A DNA stretch of 64,000 nucleotides from Hoplostethus atlanticus (Eukaryota; Chordata; Actinopteri; Trachichthyiformes; Trachichthyidae), in assembly GCA_034670405.1 (NCBI GenBank), contig JAXDDX010000015.1:3502001-3566000 (forward strand), given 5' to 3'. This document shows, piece after piece, positions 36,401 through 47,700 of this stretch. Position 1 is the stretch's first letter. Every line of letters starts with the position of its first letter. The notes beneath the pieces are model-generated. The model searched no databases. It saw only the letters and a list, made by a program, of their open reading frames with translations, and was not told the DNA's origin. A program made the position numbers and the translations under genes.

Positions 36401-39400
36401 TATTAAATTGGTATGGATGGGATGTACACTAGGTTAGTCATACATTGAACTGGATGTGGGCGTAGTCGGTGTCTCCTTGGCGGTATTGCCAGTAGCGGGA
36501 AGGAATGGACACCAGTTCCCATTCTCCGTCGTTACTGAACTCCCTCTTGTCATTAGCGATGGCCTCAGCACTCCTCCACAGAGCTAGGTCTATTTCTTTC
36601 ACTAGGGAGGAAGAGATAATGAAGGATGGAAAGGGTGTGGGATGGAAGGAAGGACGGAGATAGTATGGAAAGTCACTCACAAGCAACTATCTGTTTTGGC
36701 TGTGTTTCAGTATTTACTGCTATGATTTGAACCATACCACGTATCTGTTGTAATCACATACTGCCTTTAAAGTAATACACCAAGTTTTTGGTAGATTGTC
36801 CCATTGGTCAACTTAGTCATTAAGTGGTGAGAACAAAATCATCCATGGGTCCCTGATAGATCATTGGTTCTGTGAATTTTACCAATACCTCCTACACAAA
36901 AACTGGCAAACTTCAAGGCGCTAAAACTATCCATTGAAATCCATACTAATGAAATTGTCTTAGGTGGGTTAACAACTCTGTAAGACAGCGTGATCCATCC
37001 CACCTATTCAATGAAAGTGGAAACTCTGGTGTAGCTCATGAATTTATCGTGGACTATCCTGAATTTTGGTGGATTTACACTCCACTACAACCCCGATTAC
37101 AACCCCCGTTAACACATCCGTCTACCATCTCACTAAAGGCAGGAAGAGGACCTGAGTGGAGCCAGCTTCGGAAGGTGAGGGTGCAGTTCTGCTTGTCGAA
37201 TGGAAAGGCATACATCTCCAGGTTGCAGGCCAACACCGCCTGGATGGGCCTGTAGTTCTTCACTGAGCCAGAAGAGTTGACGTAGACGTAGGGGATGGGA
37301 GGGGACTTCCCCTCATCCACACTGGGAAACACGAATGAGACGGGATGTAAGGTGAGAGGTGGACAGCAGTGCAGAATATGAGACTGGCCAGCCTCACCTC
37401 TAAGGTGTCAACATGTCTGCACTTAAGAGAGGATTGGGCAATTTGCTATGTACTACTAGACATTACTATGTACTGTCTCCTAAAGATGGGGAAACTAACA
37501 TTTGGTGCCATTTGGTGGACACTTTTATCCAAAACATTTAGCATGGGTGGCTGCAGTGGAAGTCAAGATTCACTTAGGTGAAACTTTAATGATCCCCTGT
37601 GGGGAAATTAGGCAGCTGCAACACCAAGTAGTTAAGAGGAATAGGATATAAGAATACTGCAAATGGGGGTTATAGAAATATAGTCAACCAACAATTCCAA
37701 CAGTCAGACATATTAAGTATGCTACATATGTTTAGTTTTCTCAAGAGGCTAAAAAGTCTAGGTTCCAGTAATAACATGACAGCCTTAGTATCAGTGGCAG
37801 CAGAACTTACTGAGACAGAAAGACAATGTGAGATTTGTGCATTATGAAAAGATGCAGAATTATAACAAATACAAAAAAAAACTATATATGAGAGTATATG
37901 AGAAGGAATTGAAACATTTCAGCATATATGTGTGAGCGATTTGTTTCGGTGATTTCTTACAATTCACTGACGATAACATCAGGTATCCAGATGGCATCAG
38001 ATGACAGTGAGATCTCCGTGATTCCATCAAACTCCTCTGGGTCCCAAACCAGGAACTCATCTGTCCAGATCTGGAAAGCGGAAAAGAAAGAAGCTCATGG
38101 CAAAATGACATCTACTGTGTATTCAAATAGAAAATATATTGTTTTGAAAGTTTAAGCAAAAAATAAACGGAACAAATTTTTTTCATTAATTTCACACATT
38201 TCTATATTTACAGTACTTAGTGTGTTTGCATTGTGGATAATCAACAGCAATGCAATGGTGTGAATTGACATTTAGCTTGGAGTCTCATATTCACTCACAA
38301 CATATTGCAAATTAACTTTAATTGTATTGTCTTCTCCCTGGTTGTATTCAATAGCTTGTTATCTGTCGACATTGTAAATAGTGTAAGGCCTCCACACAGC
38401 AGAAATCAGTCACCAAAGAGGTAGTTAATTGGAGTCGATTCAATTATAAAGATATGGATTCTATGGATGGAAACGGTGGTTGTTTTCCAGAAGCTGTACA
38501 ATGAGAAACAAAGAGGCAATGCTGAGATAAGTCAGAGGCCACCTACCTGTCTGTACCAAATGCTTGTGGTAACGGTCTGGGTCTTTCCATCCTGGGAAAA
38601 GGTGATTTTGCTAAAGTCACTTGTAAGAAATGCAGATATTTATTTAAAATAATCTTTTGTACTGCATCTTTACATTTAAGGCATCAAGTCTAGAATTGTG
38701 AAACCTTGGTATAATAACTGTAAACAAATGAGAGCATGATGGAGACAATTAGTAGCCTCTATTTCACGCTAGTGGTATTGTTCATGTTACTGTTTCTCAA
38801 GATTAAAACCACATTTCCCATAAACCTCTTTGTTTCCTGTCCACCCTCCCCCTCCCTGGCGTCTTTGGCTTTACTGAAGAGGATAAACATGTTGGACATG
38901 AATTTCCATCAGCCTTTCTCTCCTTCCACCATCTACCATTGTGACAAACTCTGAAAGTTTCAGCTCCGTTTGTAAGCAATCTCCCTTTTGTGCCGTAATC
39001 CAGAAGATTTCACGACAAATCCGATCCCATTTTTTTCAATGACTATCTATTCTAGGATGTAACCCGTATGCCACACCATTATGAACTCTCAGTGATGTTG
39101 AAAAGACATGTAAGAAAAGTAACTACAGCAAAAGATATCACGTCCATTTTCGTACCTAAGCTTTGGGCACCAAAGTTATGCCAATTGTCTCAGGTAACGT
39201 TTCACATATGAAGGAAAAAAAATCAGAATTGAGACCCTTTCTGCTACAGTGTGAACACACTGTAGCACTGTAGCACACACAGAGAGATAACAAACTTTGC
39301 CTACCACATCCAGGACAGCCTGCAGTATGAGGTCTATGTAGACAGTGGTGGGACTGGTCCAATTCTCAACAGGTCGAACCCCATGGTCGTATTTCCTCAG

Positions 39401-40193
39401 CAGGGTTCTGGTCAGCTGGTTCAGAGCTGACCTCTTTGGCTTCTCTGGCACTGATTCAGCTAGATGGGCTGATAGGAAGAGGGGTGTATGAAGTACTTAT
39501 TGTTCCTTATGCAATAAAATGAAGGCACATGCAGGGATGTAGTCGGGGGTAAGCCCACCTAAACTCAGTTTACCAACTATTTTATTTGCAAGAATTGAGT
39601 TTACCACCTTTTTCAGGCTGACATATATCTTCATGACATAAATTCATAATCTTTTGAAGTAGTATCAAAATTATGTAAACTCTATGAAGATAGTTTAAGG
39701 GGAAAAGGTATAAATTAATTCCTAATTCCTAAAATAAATAACTAAAGTATAAGGGTTATTGTTTATATTGGTGGTTTTGATGCTTTGTGATAATCACTGA
39801 CCGCTATGTGCAGGAGGTTGAGTGTTTCATGACACTTGGTACAAAATAAAAATTCTTTCAATGACAACGGTACAACAGAAAACCTGAATGCACAATAAAT
39901 TAGGAACTGGCTCACTGTCCTTAACGAAACCACTTACAAAAGCAAAAGGTCCTACAGAGCTGTCACACTGTAAAATACATTTGAAATATCTGAAAAATAG
40001 GAGGAGATGGAGAATTTCACAAAAAGAAGTCTCTGAATTTAAAAGCTTTATTTTTGTGTTGTTCAGGTGATTTTATCTTGCCAATAAAAAATGAACCATA
40101 CTATTTAGGAGACACCATTGTCTGATGGGGCCCATAAGCCAAAAAAGAGAGCATCTTACCTGAGAGCAATAGCAGCAGCCAAATGACAGACAT
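33426..40193 (-). CDS. htr3b: 5-hydroxytryptamine receptor 3B-type subunit (complete)
   Basis: Cys-loop channel subunit that in mammals forms heteropentamers with 5-HT3A. Nine exons (transcript order): 40160-40193, 39305-39468, 38547-38591, 37961-38070, 37152-37321, 36444-36601, 34228-34438, 33882-34091, 33426-33691; predicted 455 aa. Start encodes a short signal peptide, MSVIWLLLLLS. Exons 2-5 and 7 have the same lengths and phases as htr3a. B-type markers: PYVYVNSSG and YAFPFDKQNC in exon 5 (Cys-loop C150-C164), GYTVFRVN at the end of M2, LSLAKSI in M3. The MA helix reads SQDDSDDLAQAEW, with acidic/neutral residues where the A subunit has arginines, as in mammalian high-conductance 5-HT3B. 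Loop A is SEF rather than NEF. Exon 5 ends at a weak donor (G|GTCCTC). Confidence 0.94.
34706..34945. repeat. Dispersed teleost-type repeat in htr3b intron 6
   Basis: Starts ggtggaagtaacaaattaca and ends aagtaaaagtacttctactt, resembling a widespread fish element in which this start pairs with a tactttactt-type body. A second copy lies at 35,842-36,262 in the same intron. Confidence 0.5.
35842..36262. repeat. Dispersed teleost-type repeat, second copy in htr3b intron 6
   Basis: Begins cggtggaagtaacaaattgc and carries acttttactctgagtac and ttttacaccagtagt blocks like the copy at 34,706-34,945. Interrupted and diverged. Confidence 0.5.
37578..37870. repeat. Dispersed repeat (gtgaaactttaatgatcccc type), htr3b intron 4
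   Basis: Starts gtgaaactttaatgatcccc, then carries caaccaacaattccaacag and gcagcagaacttactgag blocks, which recur in order at 61,870-62,130. Family not named; such a module is common in fish LINE/SINE tails (recall). Confidence 0.6.
38706..39040. mobile_element. Longer copy of the 26,071-26,282 MITE family
   Basis: Starts ggtataataactgtaaacaa and matches the reverse complement of the 26,071-26,282 element through tagcctctat, gtggt.ttgtt and catttcccataaacc. It then has roughly 130 bp of extra internal sequence before the shared cttttgtgcc.taa block. The right inverted repeat is degraded. It lies in htr3b intron 2. Confidence 0.55.
39530..39800. repeat. Dispersed repeat in htr3b intron 1 (paired with 24,475-24,740)
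   Basis: Shares gcagggatgtagtcgggggt, gtttaccacctttttc and tttatattggtggt blocks with the htr3a intron 7 copy. Confidence 0.5.
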
Positions 40194-40629
40194 CACTGCT
40201 GCCTAAAGTTTAAATTCCCAGATTTTAAGGTGTATCCAGGTCTCACATCCACAAAGCTGCTCTGTCAAAATAACAACATCCAGAATTCTTTAAAATAAGA
40301 GTAAAATGTAGAGGTACTTTGTGCAGAGGGTCAACAGTGAACAGGATAGTGTGTGTGAAAGTTTGGTTATGCTGATATTGATTTTCCATGGCTGGGGTAA
40401 GGTGATATGTGATGAACAAAGCTGGACAGAAATATCCCTAGAGGTTTGTGTACTGCAAATTGGAGTTTCAGTTCTACAAACATTTCTCAGGGGCGGAGCT
40501 GCTCTGGGCACAGAAATCATCTCATTGGTTGAGTTAAACCTCAGTGGGCGGAGCCAAAGGATCACAGTTTAAACTAGGCTACAGTCTTTGTCTGTCGTGG
40601 ACTCTGGTCCAGCCGCTATTACTGTACAT

Positions 40630-40662
40630 CATATTACTCTACAACTAGTGTAGAGTAATATG
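40630..40662. repeat. Perfect inverted repeat / hairpin
   Basis: Arms catattactctac and gtagagtaatatg are exact complements (13 bp) around the 7-bp loop aactagt. It lies about 440 bp upstream of the htr3b start codon. Function unknown. Confidence 0.85.
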
Positions 40663-40928
40663 GGAAGAGGTGCTGCAAGTTGTGTAGTTGGACACTTACT
40701 GTACTAACTGGATGCTGTTGTCTTTTCAGAATAAATGTCCATGCGACTTGGGAGAGATTTAGGGCTGCCATCATCATCATCTACCACAACAACACACACA
40801 GCACAGAGGTTACATCGGTCACACAAGCTCAACTGCATCCACTTCAAATGTTCTCCCACCAGTGGGAATTTGGCTTGCTCTCCACTCATAAAGCTATAGG
40901 ACATATGAAAGCTGGTCATAATATCTAG

Positions 40929-41520
40929 GAATTCAATACGCTTCTGGCTCTTCAGGCCCACCAGGCTGCCTCATCATGCCTTATTACCAAGGTTCAGCCC
41001 CATACAGAGGAGGTACTTACAGAAAATCACAGGGAAATCAATAAGACCTTTAAACCGTTTTATTCAGCTTTGCATAGCTCTGATTGTAGATGATCCTATC
41101 CTATTCTCCCAATTTAACTATTCCCTCAGTTACAGCGGAACAAAAATTCCACCCTGGGTCCAGCCATCTCTATTATAGAGATTAAAGATTAAAGGTTTCA
41201 CAACTGAATTCTATAAAAAAGTCTCCTCTGACTTGCCCCTCTTACTTAGCCTAGTCATGAGTATCTTTCAGCTATCTTCCTGATACCTTATGACAAGCCT
41301 CCATATTGCTCCTTGCTAAAAAAAAAATATGACAAGGATCATCTTTTTTGTGCCTCATAGCGCCTAGTTTCTTCACTTAATGTTGATTTTTCCATGCTGT
41401 CTAGAGTCTTAGCTACTCACTTAGAGAACATATGGCCAGCAATCATCTCCCCTGATCAGATAGGCTTAATTTTGAGCTCAGACATACGGAGCTTGATATT
41501 TTTACGCTTGAAAGATTTGG
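40929..41520 (+). pseudogene. Decayed L1/Tx1-like LINE reverse-transcriptase fragment
   Basis: From 40,929 a frame of 54 codons stays open before TGA and contains ENHREINKTFKPFYSALHSS, the spacer just before the RT domain of L1-type elements. Further on, near 41,318-41,470, another frame reads YDKDHLF...SLNVDF...RVLATHLENI then IISPDQIGLI, matching RT motif order of L1 elements. Several stops and frame changes show it is dead. No ends or poly-A tail could be fixed. Confidence 0.7.
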
Positions 41521-43533
41521 CTTTTGTTCAGATTTCATAGTGGATAAAATTACTTTACTCTGTACCTTTGGCATCCGTTTCCACCAACAGCTTGTAATCT
41601 GAGTACTTCAGTGTGATCAAATCATCAAATGTTATTCAAATGCTTATAGTGCTTTCAGAATAAGAGTTTTGCTGTTGAAAATGCACTTACCACTTGCTAG
41701 CTTTTTAGCCTAATTGTGTTAATATATTATAGAGATTAATGATTAGTTACTTTGCCTTTTCTTGTAGTAGTTCATGTTAGCTGCTAGTGTCGATGTTGTA
41801 AACAAATATTTCAGAAGAAATATGGATGTATGGTTAGCTGTATAACATTAGCGTCTTGCGTAATTGTCCAGGGGCCGTTGGGGACATTGTGGCCTCATCA
41901 GTTTTGGGTTTGAGACAGGAATGATGTGTTTTGGCACAACAGCAAGTTGGAGAATTTTTTCAGTGTTGGATTTGCTTTGCACACTTCAGGTGCCCTCTAG
42001 TAATTAATTATCTACTCATGAGACAAATTACTAGACTAATTTTGATTTCCATCTATGTTGTTTTATAGCATGGTCTGGTCACGTGAAGTTCTGTTTCAGC
42101 ATACTTAAATCTCGAATGTCTGCTGGTAATAGTATACTGACTTGTTCTGAGTGTACAGCATGCAGTACATACTGATTAGTATGTAGTATGTTTTTTTCCT
42201 GGTCAGAATTAACTATTTACTTATTTACTTATTTCAGTGAATTCTAAGCTATCGTTGACTTTGTTTATTTCATAAATGTTTATGTTTATGTAATTGCAAA
42301 AAGAAAATTAAATTTCATCAGGGATCACTGACTTTAGAAATAAGTATTTTCAGTACTAGTTTTACTTTATTCTTTACTTATTACTATATACTCTATTCTT
42401 TATTCTTCAATTTTATTGAAATTATCAATGCAAATTATTTCAGTCCAATTGAAATCCAGTCAGTGAAACTCCAGTGAGTTTTTTTTACATTTAGATCTTT
42501 ATTCAAAGATGAAGCGTACTAACACTGGATTTAATAATAGAAAACCCATTAAACAGTCAAATACAATGAAAAATAGGGTCACTAAATCTCATGATAAGGA
42601 CATCAAATAACTTCATATTTTTTTTCAAAGAGAGGACAGAGAGAAAAAAATAAAAAATAAGAATAAGAAAAAGGTGTAAACATAAAAAGGAAGAAAATGA
42701 AATAACCTCTAGGAGCTATAAGATACTTTTTTTTGCTATCAGTTGTTCTAAAGGTGTTTATCAAGTATTTCATATCTATTAAAAATATGTTGAATTTTGG
42801 TTGAGATTAATTACTATAAAGAAGTCCAAGAGTCCACAGCTCAACAAAATTTCTCTCCAAAAGTAAAAACCAGAAAAACAGGAGGCGTAATTAGGAATAT
42901 TACTTCAGTCCTACTGGTACCACATTCATAAAAACAAATCCCCTTTTGTTCCCCAAAAACTACATAAAATCACCTGAAAGCTTGACATAGTTTAGATAGT
43001 TTAGAATTTTTTTTATTATTGACAAAAAATCAATAGCACATTCACAACCCCAAGGTACCATATATAACAGATAAACAATATACACAGGGGTATAAATTAT
43101 ATTAATTATTTATAAATATATAATTTATTAATTCTAAAAATATTTAAGGATTTACAATACTCCACTGTCCTTTTTGCTTTGTCATTCTTTCCATACCCAT
43201 GTAGTTTCATGTCATTTTTGACATTCATGAATATAGAGCTTTACTTCAAAAATAAAAAAATAAATAGTATGTATTTTCATGATTAATGTCATTTAAGTAA
43301 TCACTAACCAAATAACTAAATCAATAAAATAAAATAAATATTAAAAAAAAAGAAATAAACAAAGAAAAAAAAGAAAATAATAGTGCTCATTGGATTGGTA
43401 ATTAGTGTTAATTAATCATAGTGATTTAACACTTTTCTTATTTTCAGTACAAATACTTGGAGTATTGGACAATTTGCCCAAGTTAACAAGGAAGTTCAAA
43501 ACATTCAAGAGAGACACTGGTTTACCACTGCCC

Positions 43534-43691
43534 TGTGACTCACGTCACAGGAGCGCGCACGTTGATCGGGCACGGACATTTCTTGACAGGTGAACGCGCG
43601 CCGCTGCGCTGGTCGCTTCTTGGTGTTTGACAGATGGAGTTGGTTTGATTCCGACTCAGGGCTGACAACAAGACATTCTGCTTCTTCTGCC
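43534..43691 (+). promoter_or_regulatory. usp28: usp28 upstream region with CRE/AP-1-like inverted motif
   Basis: At 43,534-43,549 the sequence TGTGAC-TCAC-GTCACA is an inverted repeat containing TGACTCA (AP-1-like) and CACGTCA (CRE-like) cores, about 150 bp upstream of the start codon. The stretch 43,540-43,620 is richer in CpG than its surroundings. There is no clear TATA box. A promoter or 5'UTR role is inferred from position only. Confidence 0.35.
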
Positions 43692-44656
43692 ATGAAAGTT
43701 GAACAGACTGGAAATGGAGATAACTCAACGAACTCGGTGAGCGCAAAGGATACTGAGTGGAATCGATATTAACATAACAAGTGACATGTTTTGCATCTGA
43801 ATGCCGAAAGACTAACCCCAAGCCCTCTTGTGTGGCGAGTACGCCTGGAAGCAAAGTCGTATTCAAAAATCTGGCAATTTAAAGTTGCCTCGTTTATCGT
43901 TAAACATGCACCCTGGCAGAACATGACTTTAGGCCTTTTATTGAATTGAAGGATCCAGTTATAAATTCGGCACACGTAGAATACACCAAATGGCACTTAT
44001 TTCAATAAAACTTCAACTTTTAAAATTGGTTCACCTGTTGTTCCCACAGACTTCTCCCACCAAAATACTCCCAGGTTAGCAGTAGCGAGTGGTGTGAAGC
44101 CATTCTAAAAGTTGACATTTTATTGAAATAAATTGCTGCTCGGTGAATCACTTCTATGCCGAATTCAGTAGAAGATGCTATCTATTCGTAAAATATCTTA
44201 AGTCATGTTCTTCAAAGTGTGTACGTCTACCGATAAGCAAGGCAACATTCAATTAGGAGATTACAGTGAAATCAGGCATAACGTTCCCCCCGTACGAGAG
44301 ATAACTAACTAATACAATACACTGTGGGGCTTTCTAATAACAACGTAATTGCAGCATATAGAGCGAAATACAAATGAAGAATAATTCCAAAAGCTTTTAT
44401 TTGAGTCAAATTCACACCAGAGCAAAGTTACCCACACATACAATTTACCTTTTAATGACTATATTACTCTGTGCCTTGGCAACTGTTGCTTTATTTATAT
44501 CTAATGATGCCAGTGCTGTATGGAACCAATCTTAAACACACAAAACGCTTGTATTGACAAAACATTAGACTGTGAGTGAATGTCAGTGAAAAAAACATGA
44601 CTCCATTCATATAGTTTGTGTCCCCCTGCCTTTTGTGTGATATTGACATAAGAAAT

Positions 44657-44702
<46 letters not shown>

Positions 44703-47700
44703 AGAGATGGAGAGAGGGAGAGGGAGAGAGAGAGAGAGAGAGAGAGTGAAACACCCACTGCCTTTGTCAGTCAAGTCTGGTGGCATGGTGAGTGGAATGA
44801 TAAACAGAGTCTTGTGCTATCCATGTCAGCAGCCTAAAATAGAGACTAGCCAAGAGGTCTCAGATAGCCCCCTGGTCTCCATATAAGTCTGGTCCGCCTG
44901 CTCTCTGCTTTCCATGTGTGTGTGTGTGTGTGTGTGTGTGTCCTTACGCTTTGTGTATGCATGTTTGGCTTCTGTGTGTGTGTGTGTGTTTGTGTGATAC
45001 CCTGACAGGTCCACCTGCTGTTGGGGTAGCAGACTTTATATAGCGCCTCTCGCTCAGCCGTGTCTGTGAGGTCAGAGCAGTTGCCTGACTTTACTGTGAG
45101 ACTGTCCTAGTGACATTGTGTTCACTAGTCTAAATGTGGATGAGATTTGACAGAGGGACATTGGCATTTATGATGAGGTGGCACACAATTGATTGCACTC
45201 TCCATTTTCTTCCAAAAGGCTTTTAATTAGATTTCTTGAAATCTTCCCTGGACAAATAAATGCTTAAAAAAAACAAGTAAACATGTCGTTCTGGGTCATG
45301 TGTCATGCCTGGTTATAACCTATAATTGTGGCTAGTGACTGGTCTTTCCCTGTGTCCATTCTTTTCTCTCCGCAGAGCCAAATGGTGATCAACCAGCTCA
45401 GGGAGATCACTGGCATCCAGGACCCACAGATTCTCTACAGAGCCCTGAATGTAAGCCAGATCATCAAGGATATTTAGGATTTCTTGAAAATAAGCTGTTT
45501 CATCAACTCACCATTGTGCGAGAAGACAATCGATGGCAGTTTCTTTCATTTTAAGTGCTAGTTTAGTTTGCAACGCTGATGCGTGTTAATGCTTCAGTAC
45601 TCGTCTGAATGTTTGTTGGCCTGTTGAAGCTAGCATAGCATCGTCTGAAAACACTGTAGCACCCAATACTAAATACACAGAAGTGAAACCACAGCCAATC
45701 TTCTCATTGCACAATGTTAGGTTGATGTCCTTTAAGTCACACTGTAATAACACAGATTAGGTAACATAAATGCAAACGGGTCACCTTTCGAGGAAAACAG
45801 GTCACCAGTATGATTTGTGTAGATCTGATGAGGTTGTTTTTTTTAATTGGGGTGGGCTGGTTGGGTTGAGCCCTGATCAGTGGTGAGCCACGGACCTCTG
45901 ACCGGACATTCAGACAGGAAGCAAGGCAAAGTTTTGCCTCGCTTTACTTATACAAGTTTGATGGCTTGACTTGAAATATCAGCAGCGAAGGTCTTCTTGC
46001 ACCTCCTTCTATTGACGTTGCATTCACAGCACCTGTATTTTTTTGTGTGTCCTGTCTGAACGTAGCGTATAGGGTTAGTGCGGTCATCAAAAATTGTGTT
46101 TTCCCAGCCTGGAAAGTTATGGAAAATGGAGCATGTGCATATAGTTTTGGAAACGTCATTGGCTGCTTGTTGAACCACTTCCCCTTGAGGAATAAAAACC
46201 CAGATCAGAAAGGTCCTGGTGTAACTGTATGTAATAACCTGTATGTAATGCTACCTAATAGGGAAGTGAGGAGAAAATGTGACGTAACGACGAATGCTGA
46301 AATGAAGCATTGCAGTGTGAAGATAAAGACTAAATATGCATGACATTGACCTAGAACAAATACAAATGTAACTTTGAAGCTATTTAAAGGAGAAATGTTC
46401 ATCCACCAGTTTGACAGGTTGTTTTGTTTTCCGTTTTTAATCTCTACCTGCTGTATGAAATATGAAATATATAATACTTGTCTTATGGACCGCAACACTG
46501 CTCGCGTTCTCAATTATTTCGCCCTGAGCTCATGTCTGATATGTTGCTGGCTTGTATTCAACAAGGGAAACAAACATTCACAACATTAAGAATGCCAATA
46601 TGTTCCCTTCATGGCCTTGTAGAGATTTTCCATATTTTACAGTCCATCCTCTTTGGACCTGTACAGTGGTGTAACATCACAGACTAGGGGAACAAACTCT
46701 TCTCTCTTATTTTTGCCCCGGTTATCATCAGTTATCATCTTTTTAGGAGATTCATGTGTCACACAAATATGTATGGCTACCGTACCTCTGTACTTTAGAC
46801 TAAACAACCTATGTTTTCAAGAAAATGTTCAAACAATGGGAGAGGATCTCCCTACCCTCTATGGATCAGCTACGATAATGCCCTTGATTGAACTTTTTGG
46901 AGGCAGGTTTGAGCTGAGAATTGGCATCAACTTATATTCTGATATCCACCCTTTTCTTTTCCCTGTCTCCTCTCGACTGGAAGGCCAGCCAGGGAGACGT
47001 TGGTCACGCTGTTGGACTGCTGACAACACAGACCTCAGAGGCTCAGGACCCTGGGGAGCCCGGGGAAGATGCAGAACCCAATGGAGAGGCCTGGGAGGCC
47101 CAGAAAGGTAGACTATAAAGAACTATTTTATACAATATATTTGTAACAAAATCTATTATGTACCATATCTTCTTCTGGACTGCCTCAGAGTGCATTTTGG
47201 GATGGTGCTCGTGATACTGTTGTCTGTTTCTTCAGGACTTCCTAAAGATGAACTGCAGGCTGCCATAGAGCTCAGCCTGCAGGAGTCCCACAATGCCCAG
47301 GAGGAGGAGAGAGAATTTAATAGGTACCAGGGACACACTTTATACAAGATGCTTACTTAGCACTGGGGATTGTGGTTATTTGTTAACTTATATATAATTA
47401 CCTAGAACTTACACGTAGAAAAGTAAACAGAAACATGTAATGTGAATGCTCATGAGATCAGCCTTAGCAAAAAGCATTGTTACCCAATCTCAAGGTCACC
47501 TTATGTGACCTATACAGGATTAGAAGTCTAATAAAGTCAAACAGTGTAGAGTAGAGTTGGTCAGCCAGCAGCTCACCGATGGATAATCTGATGTATCCAA
47601 GGGCTCTGGAGGCCAGTGCCGAGGAGAACACCGCGAGAGTGAAGAGGAAGAGATGCGAGGCCCAGAGTGAGATGTGCAGCCCTGCAGACTGGATGCGCCA

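Larger units (their letters stand above)
40194..43691. other. Divergent intergenic region between htr3b and usp28
   Basis: Head-to-head spacer of 3.5 kb that should contain both promoters. It holds a 13-bp-stem hairpin (40,630-40,662), a decayed LINE (40,929-41,520) and an AT-rich 42,000-43,400 stretch in which I recognise nothing. The last 160 bp before the usp28 ATG is more GC-rich. Confidence 0.65.

Noticed and set aside
47579-47601. usp28 exon 5 starting upstream at about 47,567 (adding [10 protein letters not shown])
   Set aside because: Frame is compatible, but the shorter start aligns directly with human residues after the Asn-Arg at the exon 4 end; left as an alternative only.
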